From Flavobacterium filum DSM 17961 (GTDB lineage: Bacteria; Bacteroidota; Bacteroidia; Flavobacteriales; Flavobacteriaceae): 64,000 nucleotides of DNA. Below, in pieces: positions 34,423-45,552 of the stretch. The DNA lies in the NCBI RefSeq assembly GCF_000425465.1, contig NZ_AUDM01000008.1, positions 62,001-126,000 on the forward strand. Direction: 5' to 3'. The position numbers and the translations under genes were made by a program. The notes beneath the pieces were generated by a model. The model was not told where the DNA came from. It ran no database searches and worked only from the letters and a program-made list of their open reading frames with translations. Position 1 is the first letter of the stretch. Each line of letters begins with the position of its first letter.

Positions 34423-34860
34423 ATGGCTAAAGAAGTTAGTAAAGTAGTTAAACTACAAGTTAAGGGAGGTGCCGCGAATCCTTCGCCACCGGTTGGACCT
34501 GCTTTGGGAGCTGCTGGGGTTAACATCATGGAATTCTGTAAGCAGTTTAATGCTAGAACCCAAGATAAACCCGGCAAAGTTTTACCAGTACAAATTACTG
34601 TTTACAAAGACAAATCATTTGACTTTGTTGTAAAAACTCCACCAGCTGCTATCCAATTATTGGATGCAACAAAGCTAAAGTCAGGTTCAGGTCAACCAAA
34701 TCGTAAAAAAGTAGCTAGCGTTACTTGGGATCAAATTAGAACAATTGCCGAAGACAAAATGGTAGATTTAAATGCATTTACTATTGAGTCTGCTATGAGT
34801 ATGATAGCCGGTACTGCACGTTCTATGGGTATAACTGTAACAGGAGCTGCTCCTTTTTAA
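34423..34860 (+). CDS. rplK: 50S ribosomal protein uL11
   Basis: A 145-residue protein with [21 protein letters not shown] at the start, the uL11 signature, and the C-terminal rRNA-binding domain with [21 protein letters not shown] and [14 protein letters not shown]. It forms part of the GTPase-associated centre that EF-Tu and EF-G contact. rplA follows 13 bases later. Confidence 0.99.
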   Translation: MAKEVSKVVKLQVKGGAANPSPPVGPALGAAGVNIMEFCKQFNARTQDKPGKVLPVQITVYKDKSFDFVVKTPPAAIQLLDATKLKSGSGQPNRKKVASVTWDQIRTIAEDKMVDLNAFTIESAMSMIAGTARSMGITVTGAAPF

Positions 34861-34873
34861 TTAAGAGAAAGAC

Positions 34874-35563
34874 ATGGCAAAATTGACAAAAAAGCAAAAA
34901 GAGGCTGCAGCAAAAATTGAGAAGAACAAATTATACTCTTTAAAAGATGCTTCTGCATTATTAAAAGAAGTTGCTTCTGCAAAATTTGATGAGTCTGTTG
35001 ATATCGCAGTAAAATTAGGAGTTGATCCTAGAAAAGCGAATCAAATGGTAAGAGGTGTGGTAGCTTTACCACACGGAACTGGTAAAGATGTTAGAGTTCT
35101 AGCTCTTGTTACTCCAGATAAAGAAGCTGAAGCTAAAGCTGCTGGTGCAGACCACGTAGGTTTAGATGATTATCTACAAAAAATTAAAGATGGTTGGACA
35201 GATGTTGATGTAATCATCACTATGCCTGCTGTAATGGGTAAATTAGGTCCATTAGGTCGTGTTTTAGGACCTAGAGGTTTAATGCCAAACCCTAAAACAG
35301 GTACGGTAACGATGGATGTTGCAAAAGCTGTTCAAGAAGTGAAAGCAGGTAAAATCGACTTTAAAGTTGACAAAACCGGTATTGTTCACGCTGGTATTGG
35401 AAGAGTATCTTTCAATGCTGACATGATTGTAGATAATGCTCACGAAATTATTCAAACATTAATCAAAATGAAACCAACTGCAGCAAAAGGTACTTATATC
35501 AAGTCTATTCACTTGTCTAGTACTATGAGTCCTGCAATTGCTTTAGATCCTAAAGCAGTTTAA
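34874..35563 (+). CDS. rplA: 50S ribosomal protein uL1
   Basis: A 229-residue protein of the L1 stalk that helps tRNA leave the ribosome. Motifs include [20 protein letters not shown] near the start and [21 protein letters not shown] in the middle. No obvious L1-binding RNA element resembling rRNA was identified in the 65-base spacer before rplK, which is where autogenous control would be expected. Confidence 0.99.
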   Translation: MAKLTKKQKEAAAKIEKNKLYSLKDASALLKEVASAKFDESVDIAVKLGVDPRKANQMVRGVVALPHGTGKDVRVLALVTPDKEAEAKAAGADHVGLDDYLQKIKDGWTDVDVIITMPAVMGKLGPLGRVLGPRGLMPNPKTGTVTMDVAKAVQEVKAGKIDFKVDKTGIVHAGIGRVSFNADMIVDNAHEIIQTLIKMKPTAAKGTYIKSIHLSSTMSPAIALDPKAV

Positions 35564-35585
35564 TTGGTAGTTAAACAAGTATATT

Positions 35586-36101
35586 ATGACTAGAGAAGAA
35601 AAATCAAGAGTTATTGAAGATTTAACTGCACAGTTGGCTGATAGTAATGTAGTTTACATTGCAGATATTTCTAATCTTAATGCTGAAACCACTTCTAATT
35701 TAAGAAGAGCTTGTTTCAAAGCCGGAATCCAATTAAATGTTGTAAAAAACACTTTATTGGAAAAAGCAATGGAAGCTTCTTCAAACGATTATGGAGATTT
35801 ACCTTCAATATTAAAAGGAAATACTTCAATAATGATTGCAGAGAATGGAAATGCTCCTGCAAAAATCATTAAAGAATTCCGTAAAAAATCAGATAAACCA
35901 ATCTTAAAAGGAGCTTATATTCATCAAGCTGTATTTATTGGTGACAACCAATTAGATGCACTTGTAGCTCTTAAATCAAAAGAAGAAGTTATCGGAGAAA
36001 TCATCGGTATTCTTCAATCTCCTGCTAAAAATGTTGTATCTGCACTTAAATCAGGTGGAGGTAAAATTGCAGGAATTGTTAAAACCTTATCGGAAAGATA
36101 A
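35586..36101 (+). CDS. rplJ: 50S ribosomal protein uL10
   Basis: A 171-residue protein that anchors bL12 dimers on the ribosome stalk. MTREEKSRVIEDLTAQLADSN is typical for the start, RRACFKAGIQLNVVKNTLL for the rRNA-binding domain, and the C-terminal helix that binds bL12 follows the NVVSALKSGGGKIAGIVK stretch. It lies 22 bases after rplA, with no room for the large uL10-binding leader known from other bacteria. Confidence 0.98.
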   Translation: MTREEKSRVIEDLTAQLADSNVVYIADISNLNAETTSNLRRACFKAGIQLNVVKNTLLEKAMEASSNDYGDLPSILKGNTSIMIAENGNAPAKIIKEFRKKSDKPILKGAYIHQAVFIGDNQLDALVALKSKEEVIGEIIGILQSPAKNVVSALKSGGGKIAGIVKTLSER

Positions 36102-36163
36102 GAACCCCGCGAGAACGCACTTAATAAATTATATTTTACAAACTATTTAAATCGATAGAAAAA

Positions 36164-36541
36164 ATGGCAGATTTGAAACAATTCGCAGAACAATTAGTTA
36201 ACTTAACAGTTAAAGAAGTTAACGAATTAGCAACAATTTTAAAAGATGAGTATGGTATTGAGCCTGCTGCTGCTGCAGTAGTTGCTGGTCCTGCTGTAGG
36301 TGGTGGTGAAACTGCTGCTGCTGAAGAGCAAACTGAATTCACAGTAGTATTGAAAGATGCTGGTGCTTCTAAATTAGCTGTAGTTAAAGCTGTTAAAGAA
36401 TTAACAGGTTTAGGTCTTAAAGAAGCTAAAGATTTAGTTGATGCTGCTCCTGCAAATGTTAAAGAAGGAGTTTCTAAAGATGAGGCTGAAGGTCTTAAAA
36501 AATCTTTAGAAGAAGCTGGAGCTGTAGTTGAGCTTAAATAA
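36164..36541 (+). CDS. rplL: 50S ribosomal protein bL12
   Basis: A 125-residue stalk protein. The N-terminal dimerisation helix region ([21 protein letters not shown]) leads through a flexible Ala-rich hinge ([15 protein letters not shown]) to the C-terminal domain that binds translation factors ([20 protein letters not shown]). It lies 62 bases after rplJ. A 263-base structured spacer follows before rpoB. Confidence 0.98.
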   Translation: MADLKQFAEQLVNLTVKEVNELATILKDEYGIEPAAAAVVAGPAVGGGETAAAEEQTEFTVVLKDAGASKLAVVKAVKELTGLGLKEAKDLVDAAPANVKEGVSKDEAEGLKKSLEEAGAVVELK

Positions 36542-36564
36542 GCTAACTTAGGTTTTAAAAACTA

Positions 36565-36601
36565 GGTTTAGGTCTTGGATTAACCTCCAACGACCTAAAC
36601 C
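36565..36601 (+). terminator. Hairpin after rplL (possible attenuator)
   Basis: GGTTTAGGTC and TTGGA pair with TCCAA and GACCTAAACC (one bulged C), about 15 base pairs with a 6-7 base loop, then a short run of T. Its place, 24 bases after rplL and before rpoB, fits a partial terminator that sets the ratio of ribosomal protein to RNA polymerase. Confidence 0.7.
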
Positions 36602-36602
36602 A

Positions 36603-36662
36603 TTTTTCGTATAATAAAATAGAATCAAGTTTTATTATCATATTAGTTTAATATACGAAAAA
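36603..36662 (+). other. Second structured element in the rplL-rpoB spacer
   Basis: TTTTTCGTATA (36603-36613) can pair with TATACGAAAAA (36652-36662), and inside it ATAATAAAA (36611-36619) pairs with TTTTATTAT (36630-36638). The two stems share three bases so they could compete or form a bulged rod. A third weaker pair, CGATAC (36672-36677) with GTATCG (36721-36726), lies downstream. Confidence 0.5.
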
Positions 36663-36804
36663 ATTTTTGATCGATACGAAGAAAAAATTTAAATGAATTA
36701 TACCATTTATTTTAAGAGATGTATCGGTTTTAAAAAAGAAAGTATAACTTAAACAGTGTAATCACACAAAAATTACTTTTTTTTAATCAAAATTTTGTCC
36801 ATTG

Positions 36805-39800
36805 ATGATAACAAATCAGACTGAAAGATTGAATTTTGCCTCTACTAAAAATATCCCTCAATATCCGGATTTTCTTGATATTCAGGTGAAATCATTTCAA
36901 GATTTTTTCCAATTGGAAACCAAATCAGATGAAAGAGGCAACGAAGGTCTATACAACACCTTCATGGAAAATTTTCCAATTACCGATACCAGAAACAATT
37001 TCGTACTCGAATTTTTAGATTATTTTGTTGACCCACCTCGTTACTCTATATCAGAATGTATTGAGAGAGGTTTGACCTATAGTGTTCCGCTAAAGGCTAG
37101 ATTGAAACTATATTGTACCGATCCGGAGCACGAAGATTTTGAAACAATTGTACAAGATGTTTACCTTGGAACCATTCCATATATGACTCCAAGTGGAACT
37201 TTCGTAATTAATGGTGCAGAAAGAGTTGTTGTTTCACAATTACACCGTTCGCCTGGTGTATTCTTTGGACAGTCTTTCCATGCAAATGGAACCAAATTAT
37301 ATTCTGCCCGTGTTATTCCTTTTAAAGGTTCATGGATAGAATTTGCTACCGATATCAACAATGTGATGTACGCGTATATCGATAGAAAGAAAAAATTACC
37401 TGTAACTACTTTATTCCGTGCAATTGGTTTTGAAAGAGATAAGGATATTCTTGAAATATTTGACCTTGCAGAGGAAATTAAAGTATCTAAAACAGGATTA
37501 AAAAAATACATCGGACGTAAATTAGCGGCTCGTGTGTTAAACACTTGGCATGAAGATTTCGTAGATGAAGATACAGGAGAAGTAGTTTCTATCGAAAGAA
37601 ACGAAATCATTTTAGATCGTGATACCATTATTGATAAAGATAATGTGGAAGAAATCATCGATTCTAATGTGAAATCTATTTTGTTACACAAAGAGGATAA
37701 TAACCAAGCTGATTACGCCATTATCCACAACACGTTACAAAAAGATCCAACCAACTCAGAAAAAGAAGCCGTTGAGCACATCTACCGTCAGTTGCGTAAT
37801 GCAGAACCGCCTGATGAAGAAACTGCTCGTGGTATTATCGATAAATTGTTCTTCTCCGATCAACGTTACAACTTAGGTGAAGTTGGTCGTTATAGAATGA
37901 ACAAAAAATTAGGTTTGGATATCCCAATGGAAAAACAAGTGTTGACCAAAGAGGATATTATCACCATCGTGAAATATTTGATCGAATTAATCAACTCTAA
38001 AGCCGAGATTGATGATATTGATCACTTATCAAACCGTCGTGTTAGAACTGTTGGAGAACAACTTTCAGCACAATTTGGTGTAGGTCTTGCTCGTATGGCT
38101 AGAACTATCCGCGAAAGAATGAACGTTAGAGATAACGAGGTGTTTACGCCAATCGATTTGATTAATGCTAAAACATTATCTTCGGTTATCAACTCTTTCT
38201 TCGGAACCAACCAGTTATCTCAATTTATGGATCAAACTAATCCATTGGCTGAGATTACACACAAAAGAAGATTGTCTGCACTTGGACCTGGTGGTCTTTC
38301 GAGAGAAAGAGCTGGATTCGAGGTGCGTGACGTTCACTATACACATTATGGACGTCTTTGTCCGATTGAAACGCCTGAGGGACCAAACATTGGTTTGATT
38401 TCTTCACTTGGGGTTTATGCGAAAGTAAATGGAATGGGATTCATCGAAACTCCTTACCGTAAAGTTACGAATGGTGTGGTTGATTTAAAATCGGAACCAA
38501 TTTACTTAAGTGCAGAAGAGGAAGAAGGTAAAATGATTGCTCAGGCAAACATTGAAATGGATGGTAGCGGTAAAATTACTGCTGATAAAGTTATTGCTCG
38601 TGAAGAAGGCGATTTTCCGGTAGTTGAACCAAATGTTGTTCATTATACAGACGTTGCTCCAAACCAAATTGCATCGATTTCTGCATCGTTAATTCCTTTC
38701 TTGGAACACGATGATGCGAACCGTGCGTTGATGGGATCAAACATGATGCGTCAGGCCGTACCATTGTTACGTCCTGAATCTCCAATTGTTGGTACCGGTT
38801 TAGAGCGTCAAGTAGCTTCTGATTCTAGAGTGTTAATTAATGCCGAAGGAAATGGAGTAGTAGAATATGTTGATGCAGAAAAAATTACCATTAAATATGA
38901 TAGAACGGAACAAGAGAGAATGGTAAGTTTTGATGCAGATGAAAAAACATATCAATTAATCAAATTCCAAAAAACAAATCAAAGTACTTGTATCAACCTA
39001 AAACCAATTGTTAGAAAAGGGGATAGAGTTACTAAAGGTCAAGTATTGTGTGAAGGATATGCTACTCAAAAAGGAGAATTAGCCATCGGAAGAAACTTAA
39101 AAGTGGCGTTCATGCCATGGAAAGGATACAACTTCGAGGATGCAATTGTAATTTCTGAAAAAGTAGTTCGTGATGATATTTTTACATCTATCCACATCGA
39201 TGATTATTCATTGGAAGTTAGAGATACAAAATTAGGTAATGAAGAATTAACCAATGATATTCCTAACGTTTCTGAAGAAGCAACTAAAGATTTGGATGAA
39301 AACGGAATGATCAGAATTGGAGCTGAAGTAAAACCTGGCGACATTCTTATCGGAAAGATTACACCAAAAGGAGAATCAGATCCAACTCCGGAAGAAAAAT
39401 TATTACGTGCCATCTTTGGTGACAAAGCTGGTGATGTTAAAGACGCTTCGTTAAAAGCTTCTCCTTCATTACACGGTGTTGTTTTAGATAAAAAATTATT
39501 TGCAAGAGCCGTTAAAGATAAACGTAAGCGTACAAAAGATAAAGATGATTTGGCTTCATTAGAAATGGAATTTGAAGTGAAGTTCAATGAGTTAAAAGAT
39601 AAATTAGTTGATAAATTATTCAACATCGTAAACGGAAAAACTTCTCAAGGAGTAATGAATGATCTTGGAGAGGAAGTTTTACCAAAAGGTAAAAAATACA
39701 CTCAAAAAATGTTAAATGCAGTAGAAGATTTTGCTCATTTAACAAAAGGTCAATGGGTTGCTGATGAAGAAACCAATGTATTAGTTAATGATTTGATTCA

Positions 39801-40617
39801 CAATTATAAAATCAAATTAAACGATTTACAAGGGGCTTTAAGAAGAGAGAAATTTACCATTACAGTTGGAGATGAATTACCAGCCGGTATCTTAAAATTA
39901 GCCAAAGTTTACATTGCTAAGAAACGTAAATTGAAAGTGGGTGATAAAATGGCAGGTCGTCACGGAAATAAAGGTATTGTTGCTCGTATCGTAAGAGATG
40001 AGGATATGCCTTTCTTAGAAGACGGAACGCCGGTTGATATCGTGTTGAATCCTCTTGGGGTACCTTCTCGTATGAATATTGGTCAGATTTATGAGACCGT
40101 ATTAGGATGGGCAGGTATGAATTTAGGTCAAAAATATGCCACTCCAATTTTTGATGGTGCTACTATCGATCAAATTAATGAGCTAACAGATAAAGCAGGT
40201 ATTCCAAGATTTGGACATACTTATTTATACGATGGAGGAACCGGAGAACGTTTCCACCAACCGGCTACTGTTGGGGTGATTTACATGCTTAAATTAGGTC
40301 ACATGATTGATGACAAAATGCACGCACGTTCAATTGGTCCTTACTCACTTATTACACAACAGCCATTGGGTGGTAAAGCTCAATTTGGAGGTCAGCGTTT
40401 TGGAGAGATGGAGGTTTGGGCTCTTGAGGCTTATGGAGCTTCAAGTACCTTGAGAGAAATTTTAACGGTTAAATCAGATGATGTAATCGGTAGAGCTAAA
40501 ACATATGAAGCTATCGTAAAAGGAGAGCCAATGCCGGAACCAGGTTTACCGGAATCATTCAACGTTTTAATGCACGAATTAAAAGGTCTTGGTTTAGATA
40601 TCCGTTTAGAGGAATAA
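36805..40617 (+). CDS. rpoB: DNA-directed RNA polymerase subunit beta
   Basis: A 1270-residue beta subunit of RNA polymerase. The rifampicin region reads [20 protein letters not shown] then [20 protein letters not shown], with the usual sensitive residues. [27 protein letters not shown] and [11 protein letters not shown] mark conserved catalytic and clamp regions. The protein is close to Flavobacterium RpoB and includes the lineage-specific insertion of about 100 residues rich in acidic and basic residues near [15 protein letters not shown]. The ATG at 36805 fits the usual start [11 protein letters not shown]; a TTG directly before it is not needed. rpoC follows after 81 bases. Confidence 0.98.
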   Translation: MITNQTERLNFASTKNIPQYPDFLDIQVKSFQDFFQLETKSDERGNEGLYNTFMENFPITDTRNNFVLEFLDYFVDPPRYSISECIERGLTYSVPLKARLKLYCTDPEHEDFETIVQDVYLGTIPYMTPSGTFVINGAERVVVSQLHRSPGVFFGQSFHANGTKLYSARVIPFKGSWIEFATDINNVMYAYIDRKKKLPVTTLFRAIGFERDKDILEIFDLAEEIKVSKTGLKKYIGRKLAARVLNTWHEDFVDEDTGEVVSIERNEIILDRDTIIDKDNVEEIIDSNVKSILLHKEDNNQADYAIIHNTLQKDPTNSEKEAVEHIYRQLRNAEPPDEETARGIIDKLFFSDQRYNLGEVGRYRMNKKLGLDIPMEKQVLTKEDIITIVKYLIELINSKAEIDDIDHLSNRRVRTVGEQLSAQFGVGLARMARTIRERMNVRDNEVFTPIDLINAKTLSSVINSFFGTNQLSQFMDQTNPLAEITHKRRLSALGPGGLSRERAGFEVRDVHYTHYGRLCPIETPEGPNIGLISSLGVYAKVNGMGFIETPYRKVTNGVVDLKSEPIYLSAEEEEGKMIAQANIEMDGSGKITADKVIAREEGDFPVVEPNVVHYTDVAPNQIASISASLIPFLEHDDANRALMGSNMMRQAVPLLRPESPIVGTGLERQVASDSRVLINAEGNGVVEYVDAEKITIKYDRTEQERMVSFDADEKTYQLIKFQKTNQSTCINLKPIVRKGDRVTKGQVLCEGYATQKGELAIGRNLKVAFMPWKGYNFEDAIVISEKVVRDDIFTSIHIDDYSLEVRDTKLGNEELTNDIPNVSEEATKDLDENGMIRIGAEVKPGDILIGKITPKGESDPTPEEKLLRAIFGDKAGDVKDASLKASPSLHGVVLDKKLFARAVKDKRKRTKDKDDLASLEMEFEVKFNELKDKLVDKLFNIVNGKTSQGVMNDLGEEVLPKGKKYTQKMLNAVEDFAHLTKGQWVADEETNVLVNDLIHNYKIKLNDLQGALRREKFTITVGDELPAGILKLAKVYIAKKRKLKVGDKMAGRHGNKGIVARIVRDEDMPFLEDGTPVDIVLNPLGVPSRMNIGQIYETVLGWAGMNLGQKYATPIFDGATIDQINELTDKAGIPRFGHTYLYDGGTGERFHQPATVGVIYMLKLGHMIDDKMHARSIGPYSLITQQPLGGKAQFGGQRFGEMEVWALEAYGASSTLREILTVKSDDVIGRAKTYEAIVKGEPMPEPGLPESFNVLMHELKGLGLDIRLEE

Positions 40618-40624
40618 TAGTATT

Positions 40625-40675
40625 GTTTCAAGTTTCAGGTTACCGTTTGGTTGCCTGAAACTTAAAACTTGAAAC
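40625..40675. repeat. Palindromic element between rpoB and rpoC with two alternative stems
   Basis: GTTTCAAGT (40625-40633) pairs perfectly with ACTTGAAAC (40667-40675), and AAGTTTCAGG (40630-40639) pairs perfectly with CCTGAAACTT (40654-40663). The left arms overlap by four bases, so the stems compete in part. The unit GTTTCA repeats within the element. Confidence 0.6.
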
Positions 40676-40698
40676 AAAACAAACAAATTTTATTGACT

Positions 40699-43600
40699 AT
40701 GATGAATAATAGAAATAATAAAGATAAAAATACGGTTAAAAGATTCAACAAAATTACCATTGGTTTAGCCTCACCTGAATCGATGTTAGCTGAATCAAGA
40801 GGTGAAGTTTTAAAACCGGAAACAATCAATTATAGAACCCACAAACCAGAACGTGATGGTTTATTTTGTGAGCGAATTTTTGGTCCAGTAAAGGATTATG
40901 AATGTGCTTGTGGAAAATACAAACGTATCCGATACAAAGGAATTGTTTGTGACCGTTGTGGTGTTGAAGTAACTGAAAAGAAAGTACGTCGTGATAGAGT
41001 TGGACACATCAATTTGGTAGTGCCGATTGCTCACATATGGTATTTCCGTTCTTTACCAAACAAAATTGGTTACATTTTAGGTTTACCTTCTAAGAAATTA
41101 GACATGATTATTTACTACGAACGATATGTAGTAATTCAAGCAGGTATTGCTAAAAATGCTGAAGGTGAGCCTTTAGAAAGATTAGACTTTTTAACCGAAG
41201 AAGAGTATTTAAATATTTTAGATACGCTTCCAATGGAAAATCAATATTTAGATGATAACGATCCAAATAAATTCATCGCCAAAATGGGTGCTGAGTGTAT
41301 CATGGATTTATTAGCCCGCACAAACTTAGATGAATTATCTTATGATTTGCGTCATGCTGCTAATAATGAAACATCTAAACAAAGAAAAACTGAAGCGTTA
41401 AAACGTCTTCAAGTGGTAGAATCTTTCCGTGAAGCGAATGAAAACAGAGAAAATCGTCCGGAATGGATGATTTTGAAAGTAATTCCGGTTATTCCACCAG
41501 AATTACGTCCGTTGGTGCCGCTTGATGGTGGACGTTTTGCTACTTCTGATTTGAATGATTTATACCGTCGTGTAATCATCCGGAATAACCGTTTGAAAAG
41601 ATTAATGGAGATTAAAGCTCCGGAAGTTATCTTACGTAACGAAAAACGTATGTTACAAGAAGCGGTTGATTCATTGTTTGACAACACGCGTAAAGCTTCA
41701 GCTGTAAAAACAGAATCAAATCGTCCGTTAAAATCATTATCGGATTCATTAAAAGGTAAACAAGGTCGTTTCCGTCAAAACTTATTAGGAAAACGTGTAG
41801 ATTATTCTGCTCGTTCGGTAATTGTTGTTGGACCGGAATTGAAGATGTATGAGTGTGGTTTACCAAAAGATATGGCGGCAGAATTGTATAAACCTTTCGT
41901 TATCCGTAAATTAATTGAACGTGGTATCGTTAAAACGGTGAAATCAGCTAAGAAAATCATTGATAAAAAAGAACCGGTTGTTTGGGATATTTTAGAAAAT
42001 GTAATTAAAGGACATCCTGTATTGTTGAATCGTGCTCCTACGCTTCACCGTTTAGGTATTCAAGCTTTTCAACCTAAATTAATTGAAGGAAAAGCAATTC
42101 AATTACACCCGTTAACATGTACGGCATTTAATGCGGATTTTGATGGTGACCAGATGGCAGTACATTTACCATTAGGACCAGAAGCTATTTTGGAAGCACA
42201 ATTATTGATGTTGGCTTCTCATAATATATTGAATCCTGCAAATGGTGCTCCAATTACGGTACCTTCTCAAGACATGGTTTTAGGTCTTTATTATATGACC
42301 AAAGAACGTTTGTCAACTCCTGAACACAAAATTTTAGGTGAAGGATTAACCTTCTATTCTGCTGAAGAAGTAAATATTGCTTTGAATGAAGGAAGACTAG
42401 AATTGAATGCTCGAGTGAAAATCAGAGCAAAAGATTTCAATGAAAATGGTGAGTTAGTCTATAAATTAATTCAAACTACCGCAGGAAGAGTATTGTTTAA
42501 TGAAGTAGTTCCTGAAGCTGCGGGTTATATCAATGAGGTTTTAACTAAAAAATCATTGAGAGATATTATTGGTAAAATTTTATCTGTAACCAATGTTCCA
42601 ACAACTGCTGCTTTCTTGGATAACATGAAAGACATGGGATACAAGTTTGCTTTCCGTGGTGGATTATCTTTCAGCTTAGGTGATATTATTATTCCTCATC
42701 AAAAAGATGAATTAATTGCAGATGCGAGAGAAGAAGTAGAAGCAATTACCATGAATTATAACATGGGATTGATTACCAACAATGAGCGATATAATCAAGT
42801 TATTGACGTATGGACATCTAAAAATGCGTTGCTAACAGAATTGGCCATGAAAAATATCCGTGAAGATCAACAAGGATTTAACTCGGTATATATGATGCTT
42901 GATTCTGGAGCAAGGGGTTCTAAAGAGCAAATTCGTCAGTTAACCGGTATGCGTGGTTTGATGGCTAAGCCAAAAAAATCAACTGCTGGTGGTGGTGAAA
43001 TTATTGAAAACCCGATTCTTTCTAACTTTAAAGAAGGTTTATCGATTTTAGAATACTTCATTTCTACTCACGGTGCTCGTAAAGGTCTTGCCGATACGGC
43101 GTTAAAAACGGCTGATGCCGGATATTTGACCAGAAGATTACATGACGTTTCTCAAGATGTTATTGTAAATACTGAAGATTGTGGTACGTTAAGAGGAATT
43201 GAAGTTTCAGCCTTGAAAAAGAATGAAGAAATTGTTGAAACGTTAGGAGAAAGAATCTTAGGACGTGTAGCACTTCAAGATGTGATTAACCCGTTAAATT
43301 TAGAAATTTTAGTTCATGCCGGTCAAGAGATAACAGAATCAATTGTAAAAGCTATTGAAGTTTCACCATTGGAAAAAGTAGAAGTTAGATCTCCATTAAC
43401 ATGTGAAGCTACAAAAGGAATTTGTGCAAAATGTTATGGTAGAAACTTAGCTACCGGAAGAATGACCCAAAAAGGAGAAGCTGTTGGTGTAATTGCTGCA
43501 CAATCAATTGGGGAACCAGGAACACAGTTAACCTTGAGAACATTCCACGTTGGAGGGGTTGCTGGTGGTATGTCAGAAGAATCAAGTATCGTAACGCGTT

Positions 43601-45006
43601 TCAAAGGTAGATTAGAAATTGATGACCTTAAAACAGTTAAAGGTGAAGATGCAGAAGGAAATGCTATTGATATTGTTATTTCTCGTTCTACAGAATTAAA
43701 ATTAGTAGATGAAAATACAGGAATTGTATTGAATACGCATAACATTCCATATGGTTCTACAATTTATGTTAAAGATGGTCAAGTTGTTGATAAAGGAACA
43801 ACCATCTGTAAATGGGATCCATATAATGGGGTAATTATCTCTGAATTTACCGGAAAAATTGCTTATGAAGATTTAGAGCAAGGACAATCGTTCCAAGTAG
43901 AAATTGATGAGCAAACCGGTTTCCAAGAGAAAGTTATCTCTGAAGGAAGAAATAAAAAATTAATTCCAACTTTATTAATTTATGGTAAAGATGGTGAATT
44001 GATTCGCTCTTATAACTTACCTGTTGGTGCACACTTAATGGTAGATGATGGAGAAAAAATTAAAGCCGGAAAAATTTTAGTAAAAATTCCTAGACGTTCA
44101 TCAAAAGCGGGAGATATTACAGGAGGACTTCCAAGAATTACAGAGCTTTTAGAAGCACGTAATCCTTCAAATCCTGCAGTTGTTTCTGAAATTGATGGTG
44201 TAGTTACTTTTGGTAAAATAAAAAGAGGTAATCGTGAAATCATCATTGAATCTAAATTTGGAGAGGTGAAGAAATACTTAGTTAAATTATCTAACCAAAT
44301 TTTGGTTCAGGAAAATGACTTCGTAAAAGCAGGTATGTCTTTATCTGATGGAGCAATTACTCCTGAAGATATCTTGAGAATTCAAGGACCATCTGCCGTT
44401 CAACAATATTTAGTAAATGAAATTCAAGAGGTTTACCGTTTACAAGGGGTAAAAATCAATGATAAGCATTTTGAGGTAGTTATTCGTCAAATGATGCGTA
44501 AAGTAAGAGTTGAGGATCCGGGAGATACTTTATTCTTAGAAGAGCAAATGGTTCATACTAAAGATTTTATTGTTGAAAATGACAAATTATTTGGTATGAA
44601 AGTAGTAGAAGATGCCGGTGATTCTCAAAACCTAAAACCAGGTCAGATGATTACACCAAGAGAATTGAGAGATGAAAACTCATTGTTAAAACGTGAGGAT
44701 AAAAATCTTGTTGTAGCACGTGATGTAATTACGGCCACTGCAACTCCGGTTCTTCAAGGTATTACAAGAGCATCTTTACAAACGAAATCATTTATTTCTG
44801 CGGCATCGTTCCAAGAAACAACTAAAGTATTAAATGAGGCTGCTGTTGCAGGTAAAGTAGATTCATTAGAAGGTCTTAAAGAGAATGTAATTGTAGGTCA
44901 TAGAATTCCAGCCGGAACAGGTATGAGAGAATATGACAACATCATTGTAGGTTCAAAAGAGGATTATAATGAATTGATGGCTGCAAAAGAAGAATATAAT
45001 TATTAG
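40699..45006 (+). CDS. rpoC: DNA-directed RNA polymerase subunit beta'
   Basis: A 1435-residue beta' subunit. [23 protein letters not shown] is the N-terminal zinc ribbon, [15 protein letters not shown] holds the three Asp residues that bind the catalytic Mg, and [16 protein letters not shown] is the second zinc site. [21 protein letters not shown] is the trigger-loop region. The ATG at 40699 gives [11 protein letters not shown] as in relatives; an earlier in-frame TTG (40669) falls within the palindrome and was not used. The DUF3467 gene starts 4 bases after the stop codon. Confidence 0.98.
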   Translation: MMNNRNNKDKNTVKRFNKITIGLASPESMLAESRGEVLKPETINYRTHKPERDGLFCERIFGPVKDYECACGKYKRIRYKGIVCDRCGVEVTEKKVRRDRVGHINLVVPIAHIWYFRSLPNKIGYILGLPSKKLDMIIYYERYVVIQAGIAKNAEGEPLERLDFLTEEEYLNILDTLPMENQYLDDNDPNKFIAKMGAECIMDLLARTNLDELSYDLRHAANNETSKQRKTEALKRLQVVESFREANENRENRPEWMILKVIPVIPPELRPLVPLDGGRFATSDLNDLYRRVIIRNNRLKRLMEIKAPEVILRNEKRMLQEAVDSLFDNTRKASAVKTESNRPLKSLSDSLKGKQGRFRQNLLGKRVDYSARSVIVVGPELKMYECGLPKDMAAELYKPFVIRKLIERGIVKTVKSAKKIIDKKEPVVWDILENVIKGHPVLLNRAPTLHRLGIQAFQPKLIEGKAIQLHPLTCTAFNADFDGDQMAVHLPLGPEAILEAQLLMLASHNILNPANGAPITVPSQDMVLGLYYMTKERLSTPEHKILGEGLTFYSAEEVNIALNEGRLELNARVKIRAKDFNENGELVYKLIQTTAGRVLFNEVVPEAAGYINEVLTKKSLRDIIGKILSVTNVPTTAAFLDNMKDMGYKFAFRGGLSFSLGDIIIPHQKDELIADAREEVEAITMNYNMGLITNNERYNQVIDVWTSKNALLTELAMKNIREDQQGFNSVYMMLDSGARGSKEQIRQLTGMRGLMAKPKKSTAGGGEIIENPILSNFKEGLSILEYFISTHGARKGLADTALKTADAGYLTRRLHDVSQDVIVNTEDCGTLRGIEVSALKKNEEIVETLGERILGRVALQDVINPLNLEILVHAGQEITESIVKAIEVSPLEKVEVRSPLTCEATKGICAKCYGRNLATGRMTQKGEAVGVIAAQSIGEPGTQLTLRTFHVGGVAGGMSEESSIVTRFKGRLEIDDLKTVKGEDAEGNAIDIVISRSTELKLVDENTGIVLNTHNIPYGSTIYVKDGQVVDKGTTICKWDPYNGVIISEFTGKIAYEDLEQGQSFQVEIDEQTGFQEKVISEGRNKKLIPTLLIYGKDGELIRSYNLPVGAHLMVDDGEKIKAGKILVKIPRRSSKAGDITGGLPRITELLEARNPSNPAVVSEIDGVVTFGKIKRGNREIIIESKFGEVKKYLVKLSNQILVQENDFVKAGMSLSDGAITPEDILRIQGPSAVQQYLVNEIQEVYRLQGVKINDKHFEVVIRQMMRKVRVEDPGDTLFLEEQMVHTKDFIVENDKLFGMKVVEDAGDSQNLKPGQMITPRELRDENSLLKREDKNLVVARDVITATATPVLQGITRASLQTKSFISAASFQETTKVLNEAAVAGKVDSLEGLKENVIVGHRIPAGTGMREYDNIIVGSKEDYNELMAAKEEYNY

Positions 45007-45010
45007 TAGT

Positions 45011-45322
45011 ATGAGTGATAATAATCAACAACCCGGACAAATCAATATTGAATTGGATGAAAAAACAGCTGAAGGGATTTATTCTAATTTAGCGATTATC
45101 AACCATTCAGCTTCTGAGTTTGTACTTGATTTTGTAACGCTTATGCCGGGAGTGCCCAAGGCAAAAGTTAAATCGAGAATTATTTTAACTCCACAACATG
45201 CTAAGCGATTGTTAAAAGCAATTGGTGAAAATATTCACCGTTTTGAGTTAGCTCACGGTGAAATAAAGGATACTGATCAACCTCAAGTTCCTTTGAACTT
45301 TGGGCCTACAGGGCAAGCTTAG
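45011..45322 (+). CDS. DUF3467 family protein
   Basis: A 103-residue protein with QINIELDEKTAEGIYSNLA and MPGVPKAKVKSRIILTPQHAK, the pattern of the DUF3467 family. Members are widespread in bacteria, and in Bacteroidota often directly follow rpoC as here. No activity is known. The 4-base gap to rpoC makes equal expression likely, and a physical tie to RNA polymerase or the nucleoid is worth considering, by position only. A terminator ends the transcript. Confidence 0.88.
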   Translation: MSDNNQQPGQINIELDEKTAEGIYSNLAIINHSASEFVLDFVTLMPGVPKAKVKSRIILTPQHAKRLLKAIGENIHRFELAHGEIKDTDQPQVPLNFGPTGQA

Positions 45323-45340
45323 TTTAGTATAATCATAAGA

Positions 45341-45369
45341 AACTCCTTAAGAAATTAAGGAGTTTTTTT
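45341..45369 (+). terminator. Terminator of the rpoBC-DUF3467 operon
   Basis: AACTCCTTAA pairs perfectly with TTAAGGAGTT around a GAAA tetraloop, followed by seven T residues. Confidence 0.92.
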
Positions 45370-45398
45370 ATTTATAAGCTTTTCAACCTTTTACTATC

Positions 45399-45421
45399 AA
45401 AGTGATGGTCGATGAAATGCA
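45399..45421. promoter_or_regulatory. Shared intergenic motif, copy 2
   Basis: AAAGTGA (45399-45405) followed after 3 bases by TCGATGAAATGCA (45409-45421), the same blocks and order as at 1798-1826. It lies about 130 bases upstream of a small secreted-protein gene. Confidence 0.35.
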
Positions 45422-45487
45422 CTTATCTTCTCTTTAAATTCACGTTGATGTGTTTTAATCGAATTTTCAGGTTACTTATCGAAAAAT

Positions 45488-45505
45488 TGACATTCTTGGA
45501 TGTCA
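45488..45505. repeat. Inverted repeat upstream of the small secreted-protein gene
   Basis: TGACAT and ATGTCA flank TCTTGG, about 50 bases before the ATG at 45553. A symmetric site of this size is typical of a dimeric regulator, though a short hairpin is equally possible. Confidence 0.35.
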
Positions 45506-45552
45506 TCATGGTAGTTTTACATCAGAATTAAAACAAAAACCAAATAATAAAA

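Noticed and set aside
40618..40698. Terminal inverted repeat of an insertion sequence
   Set aside because: No transposase or target duplication; the element is short and lies wholly in the rpoB-rpoC spacer.
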